Assembly (NCBI RefSeq): GCF_018687715.1 | Contig: NC_056765.1 | Location: 16,567,001 to 16,631,000, forward strand | Direction of reading: 5' to 3' | Length of the DNA stretch: 64,000 bases | From: Carya illinoinensis | Taxonomy: Eukaryota > Streptophyta > Magnoliopsida > Fagales > Juglandaceae | Shown: positions 36,103 to 47,972 of the stretch, one piece after another | Layout: every line of letters begins with the position of its first letter | Numbering within the stretch: position 1 is the stretch's first letter | Program-made: the position numbers and the translations under genes | The notes under the pieces: generated by a model | The model's input: only the letters and a program-made list of their open reading frames with translations | What the model was told of the DNA's origin: nothing | Databases searched by the model: none

Positions 36103-37203
36103 CTTACATTACTCTTATTCCTAAAAAGCAATATCCTACTGTTGTTGCTAATTATAGGCCCATTAGTTTGTGTAATGTGGCCTATAATTTGATTTCAAAA
36201 GTTATTTCCAATCGGTTGAACGTGGTTTTACCTAGAATTATTGGAGAGAGTCAGAGTGCCTTTTTTCCTGGTCGTCTTATTACATATAATGTACTAATTG
36301 CTTATGAGTTGGTGCATTTTTTAAAGCATAAGAAGATAGGAAAACATGGGTATATGTCTTTGAAACTGGACATAAGTAAGGCTTTCGATAGGGTTGAGTG
36401 GTGTTTTGTCAAGAAGGTGATGGAGGTGATGGGATTTTCCGTTGAGTTTATTTTGTTGGTTATGTTTTGTGTCCAATCAGTGTCTTTTTCTATGTTAGTT
36501 AATGGAGTCTCAAAAGGGCCTATCCTTCCAAGTAGGGGATTAAGACAAGGGGGCCCTTTATCCCCTGATCTATTTCTCCTTTGCACTGAAGGCCTCATTT
36601 CTTTACTAAATGCAGCAGGTTTAAGGAAGGAAATTTCTAGTATTAAAATTTGTAGAAGGGCTCCTAACATCAATCATCTTCTCTTCACAGATGATTGTGT
36701 TATTTTTTGCAAGGCTGAAGTGGAGGAGAATAGGGGGGTTCAAGCTTTATTAGATCTATATGAGAGTGTGTCAGGTCAGAAAATAAACAAGGAGAAAACT
36801 TTCTTGGTGTTTAGTTGCAATGTGCAGCAAGAATTAAGGGAAGAGATTCGTTTGTTACGGGGTAATGGGGAAATTCATCAATATGAGAAGTATCTTGGGT
36901 TACCCTCTATAGTTGGTAGATCTAAAGTTAGAGCTTTTCAAGCTATCAAGCAAAACGTTTGGCAGAAACTTCAAAGTTGGAAAGAAAAGCTTTTTTCTCA
37001 AGGGGGTAAGGAGGTCTTATTAAAAGCTGTTGTATTGTCTATTCCTACTTATTCAATGAGTTGTTTTTTGTTGCCTATGAGTCTTTGTTTTGAATTGGAG
37101 GGTTTGATGGCAAAGTTTTGGTGGGGACAAAAACAAGAGGAGAAAAGAATTCATTGAGTTAGTTGGAGTAATATGTGTGAAGGGAAGTCTTGAGGAGGGT
37201 TGG
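36103..37203 (+). pseudogene. LINE ORF2 fragment: reverse transcriptase
   Basis: About 350 codons open in one frame. RT motifs: ITLIPKKQ, VANYRPISLCNVAYNLISKV, ESQSAFFPGRLI, LDISKAFDRVEWCFVKKVM, LRQGGPLSPDLFLLC, and HLLFTDDCVIFCK. Then the post-RT region (YLGLPSIVGRSKVRAF, GGKEVLLKAV, IPTYSMSCFLLPMS). The catalytic box reads FTDD where most plant LINEs have FADD. The stop after EEKRIH (37155-37157) precedes the Gypsy insertion. 5' sequence (endonuclease) is absent. Confidence 0.92.
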
Positions 37204-39470
37204 TGACTCACTCAAAAATGAGTAGCACTAATGCTATCCCAAGTGCAGGAGGATGTCGTGTAATAATTAGGAATAAATTCCTAGATCGTCTCCTCAGGGA
37301 AAGTTGCTTAAAATTAAACTCGTTGAAAAAAATGGGAAAAACTTCACAAAGAGAAAATAAAATGATGGTATATGCAATGGATGGAAAAGGGTACTACTAG
37401 TCATGGACTAGATTCATGTCTTTTGATTTTTTTGTTTGTTGGATTGGAATGTAAAGGACTAATAAATTAAACTAAGAAACTAATAAAACTAAATTAAGCA
37501 CTAAACTAAATTAGAAAGTAATTGACAAAACATGAACTGAAAATTAAAAATGCCCAAAACCAAGATTCTAGAATTCATCTTTGTAATTAAATTACGGATT
37601 CTCAAAATAACACATAACAATTGTAATCACTATTAAATGAAAACTTAAAGAAGTAAGAAAAATAAATAACACGAAATAAGTAAACAGAAACTCAAAAGTA
37701 TTCTATAAACTTTAAAATAAAATAGGGAACGAAAAGTCTAAACGAAAACTTCCTTTCACTATTCAATTTAAATTCAAAACAAAAAAGAAACAACTTCTTA
37801 CGTATCACTCTTGAAAATTAATCTCTAAACCTTTAATAAAAACTCTATAACAATTCCTCTGCTCTCCACGTATGATGTTCAGAAAAATCAAAAACAAAAA
37901 TAAAAGCTTAAAACCAAACCTTTCTTGCAATAAATTAAGGTAACACAATTAATTAGAACTTTTAAAACAATTCTTTATGAAACAAAATAGCACACTTGAT
38001 TAAAAACTTCTAAAACAATTTCTTTTATTGTATGAAACAAACTAGTAATGAAACAAACTAGCACACTTAATGGAAATTAAGGTATTACACTTAATGAAAT
38101 ACAATTCTAGAACAAATCTTAATACACTAAAAAAAAATGCTAAAACAACAAAGCTTTGAAACTAAAAGGAGAAACAAAATTTCTTAAAACAAAAAGGAGC
38201 TAATTCTTTCAAGTATATAGCAGAAAATTGTGTGTGTTGAGTTGTGTTTGTCTAAGATTGAGTTGTCCTCTTTTTTTTTTTTTTTTGTATGCTTCGGAGT
38301 GCACCCATTTTATAGCCGAACATCTTGGCTAGTTCATCTCTCATTCAATTGGTTTCTTAATTCAAACCAAACAACCAAGTCTTCATGCCTAACTTCTTGC
38401 CTAACTTCATGCAAATTCATACACGGTTTCTTCATTGCCTCTCCAGCCGACTTCTTCAATTTGTTTTCTTCAATTTCAGCACACAACATACTTTAATTCC
38501 AGCACATCATGCATTTTAATTTCAGCACATGTTTCTCTATATTTTCTTCTTTATACATGTCAAGCTTCAATGAATTTCCACCGATTTCTCCTCTCTTTGT
38601 TAAAAACTCCTACACGGTTCTTCTTTCTTTTTCACATCCAGCAATATATATATATATATATATATAAATAGCTGCCCCAAGTTGCAAACTCATTCCTCCA
38701 ATTCACGGCTCTTCATTAATAATCACCACCAACTCCACAAGTCAAGTAATGCATGGCACCTCCCTTTTTAGACTTTAACTTTGCATGGACAGCAGCAGCC
38801 TTTGATTGCACCAACTTCTTCACATGTTCCTCACCTTAATTTAGCTGCATCAACCGATGTAAGTTAAGCCAAACAAGCAGCCTTTCAATTAATGTATAAT
38901 TTAGGTGGGTTGGAAATGAGTTGGTGGATTTGTGGGGTGATTGGTGTAGCCGTGTATGAGGTTAGATTGAGTTGGGATTGTTTGAATGGTGGGAAAGCTC
39001 AATACAAAGTATGAACAAGGCTTGAACATAATGAACCATGGTATGCATGAAAAATGGAGATGGAGATTAAAACAAAGAAAACACTCAACAACAAAATAAC
39101 ACAAATGAAAAATTAGCTTGAGCAACTTCCATTCAAAGATGGCTAGAAGTGCTTCTATCTTTTGAGATTCATGAATTGAACCCAAAAGATGGAAAGATAG
39201 CTCAAGAAACTTTATGAACATGAAGAACAAGAAAAACAATGGTACAAATGCAAATGATAATGGAAAGCAAGAAAAATTATGGACTAGAATGCACAGTAAT
39301 CAATAGTTGGTAGAATTCAAGCAGAAATTCATGCTTTTAATCAATTAAAATCACAACTTTGATTTATTCATTTTAACCATTTTTCCATTTAAAACCAATA
39401 ATAATGTCATGATGAATTTAAAATACATTGGTTTTAAATAGCTAAAATGTGCAATATTTCAGCTCAATCA
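37204..39470 (-). repeat. 3' LTR of Athila-like element
   Basis: 2,267 bp. Contains a T homopolymer (about 38270-38286) and a (TA)n microsatellite (about 38643-38668), both of which differ in length from the other LTR copy. Small ORFs within it are not genes. Confidence 0.94.
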
Positions 39471-40706
39471 CACCCCCCAACTAGCATTTTGCTAATCCTT
39501 GAGCAAAATAATGAAAATTAATTGAGATGAATATTGTATAAACCTCGAAATTCAAAAAAAAAACAATCAAACATAATTCTGAATTCTCACAAAAAAATTG
39601 ATTCGTGACTACTCAACACCATGAGTTGTATCCACAAGGAAAGTCTCAATAATTGTTCACATAGAATTGGGGCAAATGTCTTAGAACTCAGATATGTGTG
39701 TGTGTGGCTAAACTTCTGTATGTTCCTCACTAATAAACATGATTTATCATAGGATTTTTCAACCTTAAGATTAATCATTATTGATTCTAACTACCTCAAA
39801 GCCTAAGGGACTAGGAGTTTTCAAGCCAACTCTGTTTAAAGGTTGATCATTCAACCTCCAAAATTTTCGGTAACTGTTTTTAGCCCTTTATTTAGGAAAA
39901 CTTACACGATATTTTTCTTTTCTTTTCTTTTCTTTTCTTTTCTTTTTTTTTTATATATAAGGCTCCGTAGTCCTGCAGTTTACTTCTCCTGTTTTAAATC
40001 AATGAACATTAATGAGGAACACTACAAGTGTAAGCATGTGCAAAATGTTCTTTCAAAACTTGCCCTTCAATTCTATATAAATCATACTAATTCTCATTTT
40101 TGTAAATATCGCATCCCGGTGTTTCAAGTCACTCCTCAACAAAATATGAGGCATCATAAGTCATGTTCTATGCTTAAGGTTGAAAATAAATATTCACAAA
40201 ATAATTCCGCTCAACTATTCCACCAAGATACACAAATCTAACAAACATGCCAGAAGTGTGTTAATCGTTTATGTTTCAATGCACCTCACAAAATTTTTTT
40301 TTTTTTTGTTTTTTTTTATATACTAATAATTTTTTTTAACACATTTTTAACAGAATTTTAACACATTTTTAACAGAAAACCCTCCCCCCAACTAAATGTG
40401 ACATTGTCCTCAATGTTCAGCAATTGAATATTCGATGATGTATGTTATACAGACATGAATTGGAGCAAGATAAACACTGTAGAACATATATTGAGACGAA
40501 AATGATTAAACAGAGAGGAAAAAATTCACCTGAGATATTCGAGCGTACACAAGGAGTAGATTTCTGTCAAAGTTAAAAACACAAAAAGCAAAAGAAAGAA
40601 AAACAAAACAAACAAATACGGTATATACAATGAAGAATCAGAAATTAATTCAAAATGCAAAACAAGCAAGAAAGTAAAAGAATTTTTTTTTTTTTTTTTT
40701 TTTTTT
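39471..40706 (-). other. Non-coding 3' internal region of Athila-like element
   Basis: Lies between the extra ORF and the 3' LTR. Contains the polypurine tract at its left edge, several homopolymer and TTTTC runs (about 39915-39955, 40293-40318) and a T run at 40683-40709. No coding signal seen. Confidence 0.6.
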
Positions 40707-41144
40707 TTACATAAACTTGAGGTTTTTAGCCTCATGTTTGAGACGCTCATTCTCTTCATACAATATCATGTCATTCCTATCCATGGGAACTGGCAAGCGG
40801 AATGAAGAATCTAATAAAGATTTCAACTGTTTATTCTTATGCCGAATGATTCCTTCCCTTGTGTGAGACTCTAGAACAATTCGTTGAAGTACAACAATTT
40901 GTTCTTTAAGCCTTTCAACCTCATGGTTTTTGGCTTGTACCCGCTGGGAAAAAGCAACAATAGAGGATGAGTAGGGAGTCCCAAGACTCACCAAGTCGTA
41001 GATAGCATCGGAGTCTGACTTATTAGCCAAACTATTATTCTCTTGTTGCAACATGGCACCAATGGTAGCTGCAGAAAGGACAGGAGGTTGAGATGCAGAA
41101 TGCCTCATTGATGGATTTAGAGAAATGTTAGAAGAATGAGCCAT
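40707..41144 (-). CDS. Extra ORF of Athila-like element, coiled-coil protein of unknown function
   Basis: I do not recognise the protein. From the ATG at 41144 it is about 145 residues: a Ser/Asn-rich N-terminus (MAHSSNISLNPSMRHSAS), a segment around SDSDAIYDLVSLG, then about 80 residues of charged, leucine-spaced sequence (VERLKEQIVVLQRIVLE, LKSLLDSSF, NERLKHEAKNLKFM) that should form coiled coil. The frame is also open upstream to 41297, adding a hydrophobic stretch (residues like LVLYAISIKSVLKF), but the 41144 ATG looks more natural. It sits 3' of integrase, where Athila elements carry an env-like gene; nothing in it proves an envelope role. Directly after the stop comes a run of about 27 A. 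A gag relative or captured host sequence are alternatives. Confidence 0.5.
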   Translation of the reverse strand: MAHSSNISLNPSMRHSASQPPVLSAATIGAMLQQENNSLANKSDSDAIYDLVSLGTPYSSSIVAFSQRVQAKNHEVERLKEQIVVLQRIVLESHTREGIIRHKNKQLKSLLDSSFRLPVPMDRNDMILYEENERLKHEAKNLKFM

Positions 41145-41645
41145 TGAGGAAAGAATAGAAGGCTTAAAACGAGAATGTTGAAAGAATTGCAGATGAGTTA
41201 TAGAGATGAGAAAAAAACTTGATGCGGATTGGATGAACTTCAGGACTGATTTTATAGAGATAGCATAAAGAACCAGACGAGCTATCATCCAAGTCAAAGA
41301 GTAATGTGATCGGTGAAAATGACATTTCTTAGAAACTCGGAGCCTTCAATCTCGTTTGTCAACAACATCAGGCGATTTTTTTTCAAATCTCCAGCTACAC
41401 TTGTCAGGTCACGGACGGATCCAATTTTTTTTTTTATTATTATTATTATTTTTTTATATATATATGTGCACACATGTTACCCCCTAACTAGTGAGAGACA
41501 TATTCCTTAATGATTCGAACGAAAGAAAACAAAGTGCACAGAACTAAGCAAGCAAAACAAACAATCAACATGAAATATAAAATCAAAGCAAACGAACAAA
41601 TAAAAACAAAGCAAGTAAAGAAAACTGTAAAGAAAGAAAAACAAC

Positions 41646-43402
41646 TTAAAACACTTCCCTGGGGTCTTGCACAAGCAAGATCTCATCATGTGGATCAAAG
41701 ACCTTCAGAAATGACTTTAGACGTTGTCCGTTGACAGTGAAGTTATTATCATTCTTCGGATTGACAATGTCTACCGCGCCATGAGGATGAACGGTCTTTA
41801 CAATGTACGGCCCACTCCATCGGGATTTCAACTTTCCAGGAAAAATATGCAAGCGAGAGTAGTAAAGAAGAACTTCCTGGCCAAGTGTGAAATGCTTTGG
41901 ATGAATTTTCTGATCATGCAGAATTTTCATGCGTTCCTTTGCCATTTGCGCGTTGTCATAAGCATTCCGACGAGCTTCATCCAATTCATTGATCTGCAAT
42001 TTTCTCAGCCCTGAAGCTTTATCAAGTGACATGTTAACATGTTTTATGGACCAAAGAGCTCGATGCTGAATATCAACATGTAAATGACAAGCTTTACCAT
42101 AAACTAATCGATAGGGAGACATCCCTAGATTTGTTTTAAAAGCTGTCCTATAAGCCCACAGAGCATCAAGAAGCTTAATCGACCAATCTTTCGTATTAGG
42201 ATTTACTGTTTTCTCCAGAATGATTTTTATTTCTCTGTTTGCCAATTCAGCTTGCCCATTTGTTTAAGGGTGATAAGGGGTAGAAACTCTGTGTGTGATA
42301 CCATATTTCTTCACAAGTGTAGAAAATGGTTTTTGCAAAAATGAGAACCCCCGTCACTAATGATAACCTTGGGCATGCCAAATCGAGCAAACAAAGATTG
42401 TAAAAAGTTTAGTACAACATGATGGTCATTGGTTTTGCAAGCGATGGCCTCAACCCACTTTGAAAAATAGTCCGCAGCCAATAAAATATATATGTTTCCA
42501 AATGAAACCGGAAAAGGTCCCATGAAGTCTATTCCCCAACAATCAAACATTTCTAAAGGAAGAATGGGGGAAAGGGGCATCATGTTTCTTTTGCTAATGG
42601 CTCCCAACTTTTGACAAGACTCACATGCTTTACAAAAATTGTAAGCATTCTTAAACATGGAAGGCCAATAAAAACCGCTTTGCAAAATTTTTGCCACTGT
42701 TTTATTTGCTGAAAAATGACCTCCACATGCACCCGTATGACAAAATCTCAATACTGAAGAAAACTCATCATTAGGAATGCATCTCCGAATCAATTGATTC
42801 GAACAATACTTGAAAAGATAAGGGTCATCAAAGTAGAAATGTTTTACCTCAGATAGAAACCGACGCTTATCTTGGGTTGACCATTCAGAAGGCATTCGCT
42901 CAGTCACCAGGTAATTGACTATATCAGCATACCAGGGAGCTTCATCAACCACAAACAGCTGCTCATCCGGGAAACTATCATCAAGAGGAAGGCTGACATT
43001 TGAAGAAGGAGATGATGACAATCTAGAGAGGTGGTCAGCTACCACATTTTCAACTCCTTTTTTATCCTTAATGTTGATGTTGAACTCTTGAAGTAATAGA
43101 ATCCAGCGAATCAAGCGTGGTTTTGCATCTTTCTTAGCCAACAAATACTTAAGAGCAGAGTGGTCAGTGAAAATAGTAACAGGAGAACCGATAATATAAG
43201 CCCGGAAGTTATCAAGTGCAAAAACCACTGCAAGCAATTCTTTTTCAGTAGTGGTATAATTTTTCTGGGCATCATTCAAGGTTCTACTGGCATAATAAAT
43301 CACAAATGGTCTGTTATCCACTCGCTGCCCCAAAACAGCTCCTAAGGCATAGTCACTAGCATCTGTCATAATCTCAAAGGGAAGGTCCCACTGCGGGGGT
43401 TG
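41646..43402 (-). pseudogene. Athila-like Pol remnant: RNase H and integrase
   Basis: Starts at the 5' LTR border with [20 protein letters not shown], i.e. at the beginning of RNase H, so RT and everything before it is deleted. RNase H continues through [25 protein letters not shown] and [12 protein letters not shown]. Integrase: HHCC finger ([10 protein letters not shown] ... CKACESCQ), core D (GIDFMGPFP), D ([10 protein letters not shown]), E ([11 protein letters not shown]), and a C-terminal region ([19 protein letters not shown]). Two lesions: a one-base frameshift near 42345 and a stop (TAA) at the HP-TNGQ motif near 42264. Without RT or a primer-binding site the element could only move, if at all, with help, and not by normal priming. 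Confidence 0.9.
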
Positions 43403-44846
43403 TGACTCACTCAAAAATGAGTAGCACTAATGCTATCCCAAGTGCAGGAGGATGTCGTGTAATAATTAGGAATAATTTCCTAGATCGTCTCCTCAGGGAA
43501 AGTTGCTTAAAATTAAACTCGTTGAAAAAAATGTGAAAAACTTCACAAAGAGAAAATAAAATGATGGTATATGCAATGGATGGAAAAGGGTACTAGTCAT
43601 GGACTAGATTCATGTCTTTTGATTTTTTTGTTTGTTGGATTGGAATGTAAAGGACTAATAAATTAAACTAAGAAACTAATAAAACTAAATTAAGCATTAA
43701 ACTAAATTAGAAAGTAATTGACAAAACATGAACTGAAAATTAAAAATGCCCAAAACCAAGATTCTAGAATTCATCTTTGTAATTAAATTACGGATTCTCA
43801 AAATAACACATAACAATTGTAATCACTATTAAATGAAAACTTAAAGACGTAAGAAAAATAAATAACACAAAATAAGTAAACAGAAACTCAAAAGTATTCT
43901 ATAAACTTTAAAATAAAATAGGGAACGAAAAGTCTAAACGAAAACTTCCTTTCACTATTCAATTTAAATTCAAAACAAAAAGGAAACAACTTCTTACGTA
44001 TCACTCTTGAAAATTAATCTCTAAACCCTTAATAAAAACTCTATAACAATTCATCTGCTCTCCACGTATGATGTTCAGAAAAATCAAAAACAAAAACAAA
44101 AGCTTAAAACCAAACCTTTCTTGCAATAAATTAAGGTAACACAATTAATTAGAACTTCTAAAACAATTCTTAATGAAACAAAATAGCACACTTGATTAAA
44201 AACTTCTAAAACAATTTCTTTTATTGTATGAAACAAACTAGTAATGAAACAAACTAGCACACTTAATGGAAATTAAGGTAGTACACTTAATGAATACAAT
44301 TCTAGAACAAATCTTAATACACTAAAAAAAAATGCTAAAACAACAAAGCTTTGAAACTAAAAGGAGAAACAAAATTTCTTAAAACAAAAAGGAGCTAATT
44401 CTTTCAAGTACATAGCAGAAAATTGTGTGTGTTGAGTTGTGTTTGTCTAAGATTGAGTTGTCCTCTTTTTTTTTTTTTTGTATGCTTCGGAGTGCACCCA
44501 TTTTATAGCCGAACATCTTGGCTAGGTCATCTCTCATTCAATTGGTTTCTTAATTCAAACCAAAAAACCAAGTCTTCATGCCTAACTTCTTGCCTAACTT
44601 CTTGCCTAACTTCTTGCAAATTCATACACGGTTTCTTCATTGCCTCTCCAGCCGACTTCTTCAATTTGTTTTCTTCAATTTCAGCACACAATATACTTTA
44701 ATTCCAGCACATCATGCATTTTAATTTCAGCACATGTTTCTCTATATTTTCTTCTTTATACATGTCAAGCTTCAATGAATTTCCACCGATTTCTCCTCTC
44801 TTTGTTAAAAACTCCTACACGGTTCTTCTTTCTTTTTCACATCCAG

Positions 44847-44880
<34 letters not shown>

Positions 44881-45679
44881 CTGCCCCAAGTTGCAAACTC
44901 ATTCCTCCAATTCACGGCTCTTCATTAATAATCACCACCAACTCCACAAGTCAAGTAATGCATGGCACCTCCCTTTTTAGACTTTAACTTTGCATGGGCA
45001 GCAGTAGCCTTTGATTGCACCAACTTCTTCACATGTTCCTCACCTTAATTTAGCTGCACCAACCGATGTAAGTTAAGCCAAACAAGCAGCCTTTCAATTA
45101 ATGTATAATTTAGGTGGGTTGGAAATGAGTTGGTGGATTTGTGGGGTGATTGGTGTAGCCGTGTATGAGGTTAGATTGAGTTGGGATTGTTTGAATGGTG
45201 GGAAAGCTCAAGACAAAGTATGAACAAGGCATGAACATAATGAACCATGGTATGCATGAAAAATGGAGATGGAGATTAAAAAAAAGAAAACATTCAACAA
45301 CAAAATAACACAAATGAAAAATTAGCTTGAGCAACTTCCATTCAAAGATGGCAAGAAGTGCTTCTATCTTTTGAGATTCATGAATTGAACCCAAAAGATG
45401 GAAAGATAGCTCAAGAAACTTTATGAACATGAAGAACAAGAAAAACAATGGTACAAATGCAAATGATAATGGAAAGCAAGAAAAATTATGGACTAGAATG
45501 CACAGTAATCAATAGTTGGTAGAATTCAAACAGAAATTCATGCTTTTAATCAATTAAAATCACAACTTTGATTTATTCATTTTAACCATTTTTCCATTTA
45601 AAACCAATAATAATGTCATGATGAATTTAAAATACATTGGTTTTAAATAGCTAAAATGTGCAATATTTCAGCTTAATTA
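43403..45679 (-). repeat. 5' LTR of Athila-like element
   Basis: 2,277 bp copy of 37204-39470. Includes a 12-bp tandem expansion (cttcttgcctaa, about 44585-44610) and a longer (TA)n than the other LTR. On the minus strand it joins RNase H coding sequence with no primer-binding site. Confidence 0.94.
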
Positions 45680-47199
45680 GTTGGGATTCAAGAATCTTAG
45701 AAATTTTAACATTGCCCTTCTTGCAAAGCAAGGTTGGCGTTTATTGCAAAATGAAGACTCTATTTTATTTAAGTTGCTCAAAGCTAGATATTTTTCACAG
45801 TCCTCGTTTATGGATTCTAGCTTGGGTCACTGCCCTTCTTTCACTTGGAGGAGCATTTGGGAGGCTAGAAAATGGTTAAGGGAGGGACGTAGATGGCAGA
45901 TTGGGGATGGAAGGATGGTGAACTTATGGAATGATCAATGGATTCCAGGTCATAAATCCCTGGTCCAAGAACTCGGGCTAGAGAGGAATGATAGTGAAGA
46001 TGTTGTGGCTACTGTTATTGATGAGGCAACAGGGTGGTGGGATATTCCAAAGCTTAGATCTCTCTTCAGTCCAATTATAGTGGCTGATATTATGAAAGTG
46101 ATGGTTTTTCCAGTAGGTACAGTTGATAAAATGATTTGGGGACAAGAAAGAAATGGAATTTTCTCTGTCAAAAGTTTTTACAAGCTTATTATGTCGAAAA
46201 ATGTGTCTAGTTGAGCAGAGTCATCTTTAGCGGGCAGACAGCAGAAACTATAGACAGCCTTTTGGAGAATGCCAGTATCTAACAAGATAAAAGTTTTCAC
46301 ATGGCGTGCATGCAAAGATAGTCTACCTTCTAAGGACAAATTGACTAAAAAACATGTGATTACATAACCATCTTGCAAGTTTTGTTTACATCCAGTGGAG
46401 GACCTTCTTCATGCTGTCTATAGTTGTAACCAGATCTAAGATTTGTGGCTCCTGTTTATTCCATCTTTAGCTGCTCATAATTCTATTACCATTACTAATT
46501 TGGTTCTTCCATTTGTTGAGGGAAAAGATATGAATAACTTGGCACTATTTTTCTGTCTTGCATGGGGTTTTTGGTATAGGAGAAACAAGTGGGAGTTTAA
46601 AAATATCATGTTGAGTGTGCGGCACATTTCTAATCATTCTTTGGGGCTTATGCAGAATTTTAAGGCTGTTTCTATTAAATCCCATGTTCAACTCTGGGAC
46701 CATCTCAGCTGGAAGCCCCCTTCTCCGGGTATATTCTAGCTCAACACAGATGGAGCAATGTTTTCAGATTTACAAAAGGCTAGAGTAGGGGCTATTTTAC
46801 GTGATTCCTTAGGGAAGATGATTATGGCTGTTTCAAAACTTGAATCAGAGATGGAAGAGCCAGAAGCAATCGAACTACTGGCTGTTTTCAGAGGCCTTCA
46901 ATTGTGCTCCACAATGGGGATCTCTCGTATTCAAATAGAGTGACTACTTGCCTTTAATTCAATCGTTGCAGCATAATAATATGATGAATTCTCTGTTTGG
47001 GAATCTATTTACCATAGTGCATGCAGCTGTTGTCAAATTGTTTTGCTAGCTGTTCTTTTTCCCATGTGAATTGGGAGGGTAATAGTGTAGCACATAAGCT
47101 AGCTCGTTACGCTTGGCGTGTCGAAAACATTGATATGTGGTGGGATATTATTCTAGACTTTCTTTCTCAAACCTTATGGTTTGACAAATGTCTGTAATT
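45680..47199 (+). pseudogene. LINE ORF2 fragment: zf-RVT and RNase H
   Basis: Continuation of the LINE reading frame after the Gypsy insertion. LGFKNLRNFNIALLAKQGW resumes the post-RT region, then WRLLQ...WQIGDGRMVNLWNDQWIPG (zf-RVT). After a stop at about 46212 there are degraded frames, then RNase H from LNTDGAMFSDL through ARVGAILRDSLGKM and PEAIELLAVFRGLQ to VNWEGNSVAHKLARYAW near 47080-47130. The original stop is likely TAA at 47197-47199, followed by a 35-base 3' UTR and poly-A. Multiple stops make it non-functional. Confidence 0.88.
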
Positions 47200-47255
47200 A
47201 TTTTTATCCAATGAAGATGTCTATTTTTATCAACAAAAAAAAAAATTGAACCTCA

Positions 47256-47972
47256 TATTAGATTAACCATCTTCCTGTATGTAATAATTTTTTAATATTT
47301 TTTCTACTTTTGAAATACCTATTTTTTTATTTGTTTTATTAAATAAATCTTTATCTTCATTTTCATAATTTTCAACAACCTATACATAAAAAGATATAAA
47401 ATCCGTTGAGCAACCTAAATTAACTCCATTCTCAAACACAATGGATCAAAATATGTATGAAATTAGCTGATCATACTTATATCACACAACGTTCTAGAAA
47501 TTAAAATATATAAAGACCCAAGAATTGTGAGATCATGAAGAGTTGTAGTGAAAATGATACTACTTATCCCGTGAGGAAGTGAGAAAATAACAAGATTTAG
47601 ATGACTAAGTTAACATTTACTTACGTGTATGAACAATTATTACATATAGCTCAACTCCGTTGGCCTGCTTATATATACTTGGCTATTCCAATATAAATTT
47701 ACCAACATTTCCACATCTTAAACAAAATTTAGATAACACAGATATATGGCTAATTATAGCCTATCCTATTAATACTCTTAAGACTCATAAAGAACAAAAT
47801 ATCCAACAAATTTTATTGTTTTGTCTTTTATGTCTGGGATTAATAAAGTTTTGGTTTGGATCTTCCATCCCGCATTTGCTTATATATACACTTAGATTTA
47901 ATTTAATGTGATTGCATATTAAAAAATTGGAGCCTAAACTCATTAAATAGGAACTAGAAAACTATGGATTTA
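47256..47972. other. AT-rich spacer
   Basis: No coding signal beyond a short ORF (47660-47911) without recognisable features. Ends at the ATTTA target duplication (47968-47972) of the next element. Confidence 0.5.

Larger units (their letters stand above)
37204..45679 (-). mobile_element. Athila-like Ty3/Gypsy element with large internal deletion
   Basis: LTRs of 2,267 bp (37204-39470) and 2,277 bp (43403-45679) flanked by the target duplication GTTGG (37199-37203 and 45680-45684). Read on the minus strand the LTR runs TGATTGAGC...TGAGTCA; the first dinucleotide of the 5' copy has mutated to TA. By eye about 28 substitutions and a few indels separate the LTRs (about 1.2%). The internal region (39471-43402) holds only RNase H, integrase and an extra ORF. 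The primer-binding site, gag, protease and RT are missing, so the 5' LTR runs straight into RNase H. A G-rich polypurine tract (TTGGGGGGTG, 39471-39480 reversed) abuts the 3' LTR. Domain sequence and long LTRs point to the Athila lineage. Confidence 0.93.
36103..47245 (+). mobile_element. 5'-truncated L1-type LINE with target duplication, split by a Gypsy element
   Basis: Plus-strand non-LTR element beginning inside the RT domain (THITLIPK-type motif at the edge). It ends with a poly-A tract at 47235-47245. The 15-bp sequence aaaaattgaacctca occurs directly before it (36088-36102) and at the end of the tail (47241-47255), a typical LINE target duplication (part of the A run may belong to the tail). 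An Athila-like Gypsy element interrupts it at 37204-45679. Confidence 0.9.

Noticed and set aside
38230..39239. ORFs of 78-112 residues repeated in both Athila-like LTRs
   Set aside because: They are duplicated because the LTRs are duplicated; no codon bias or domain.
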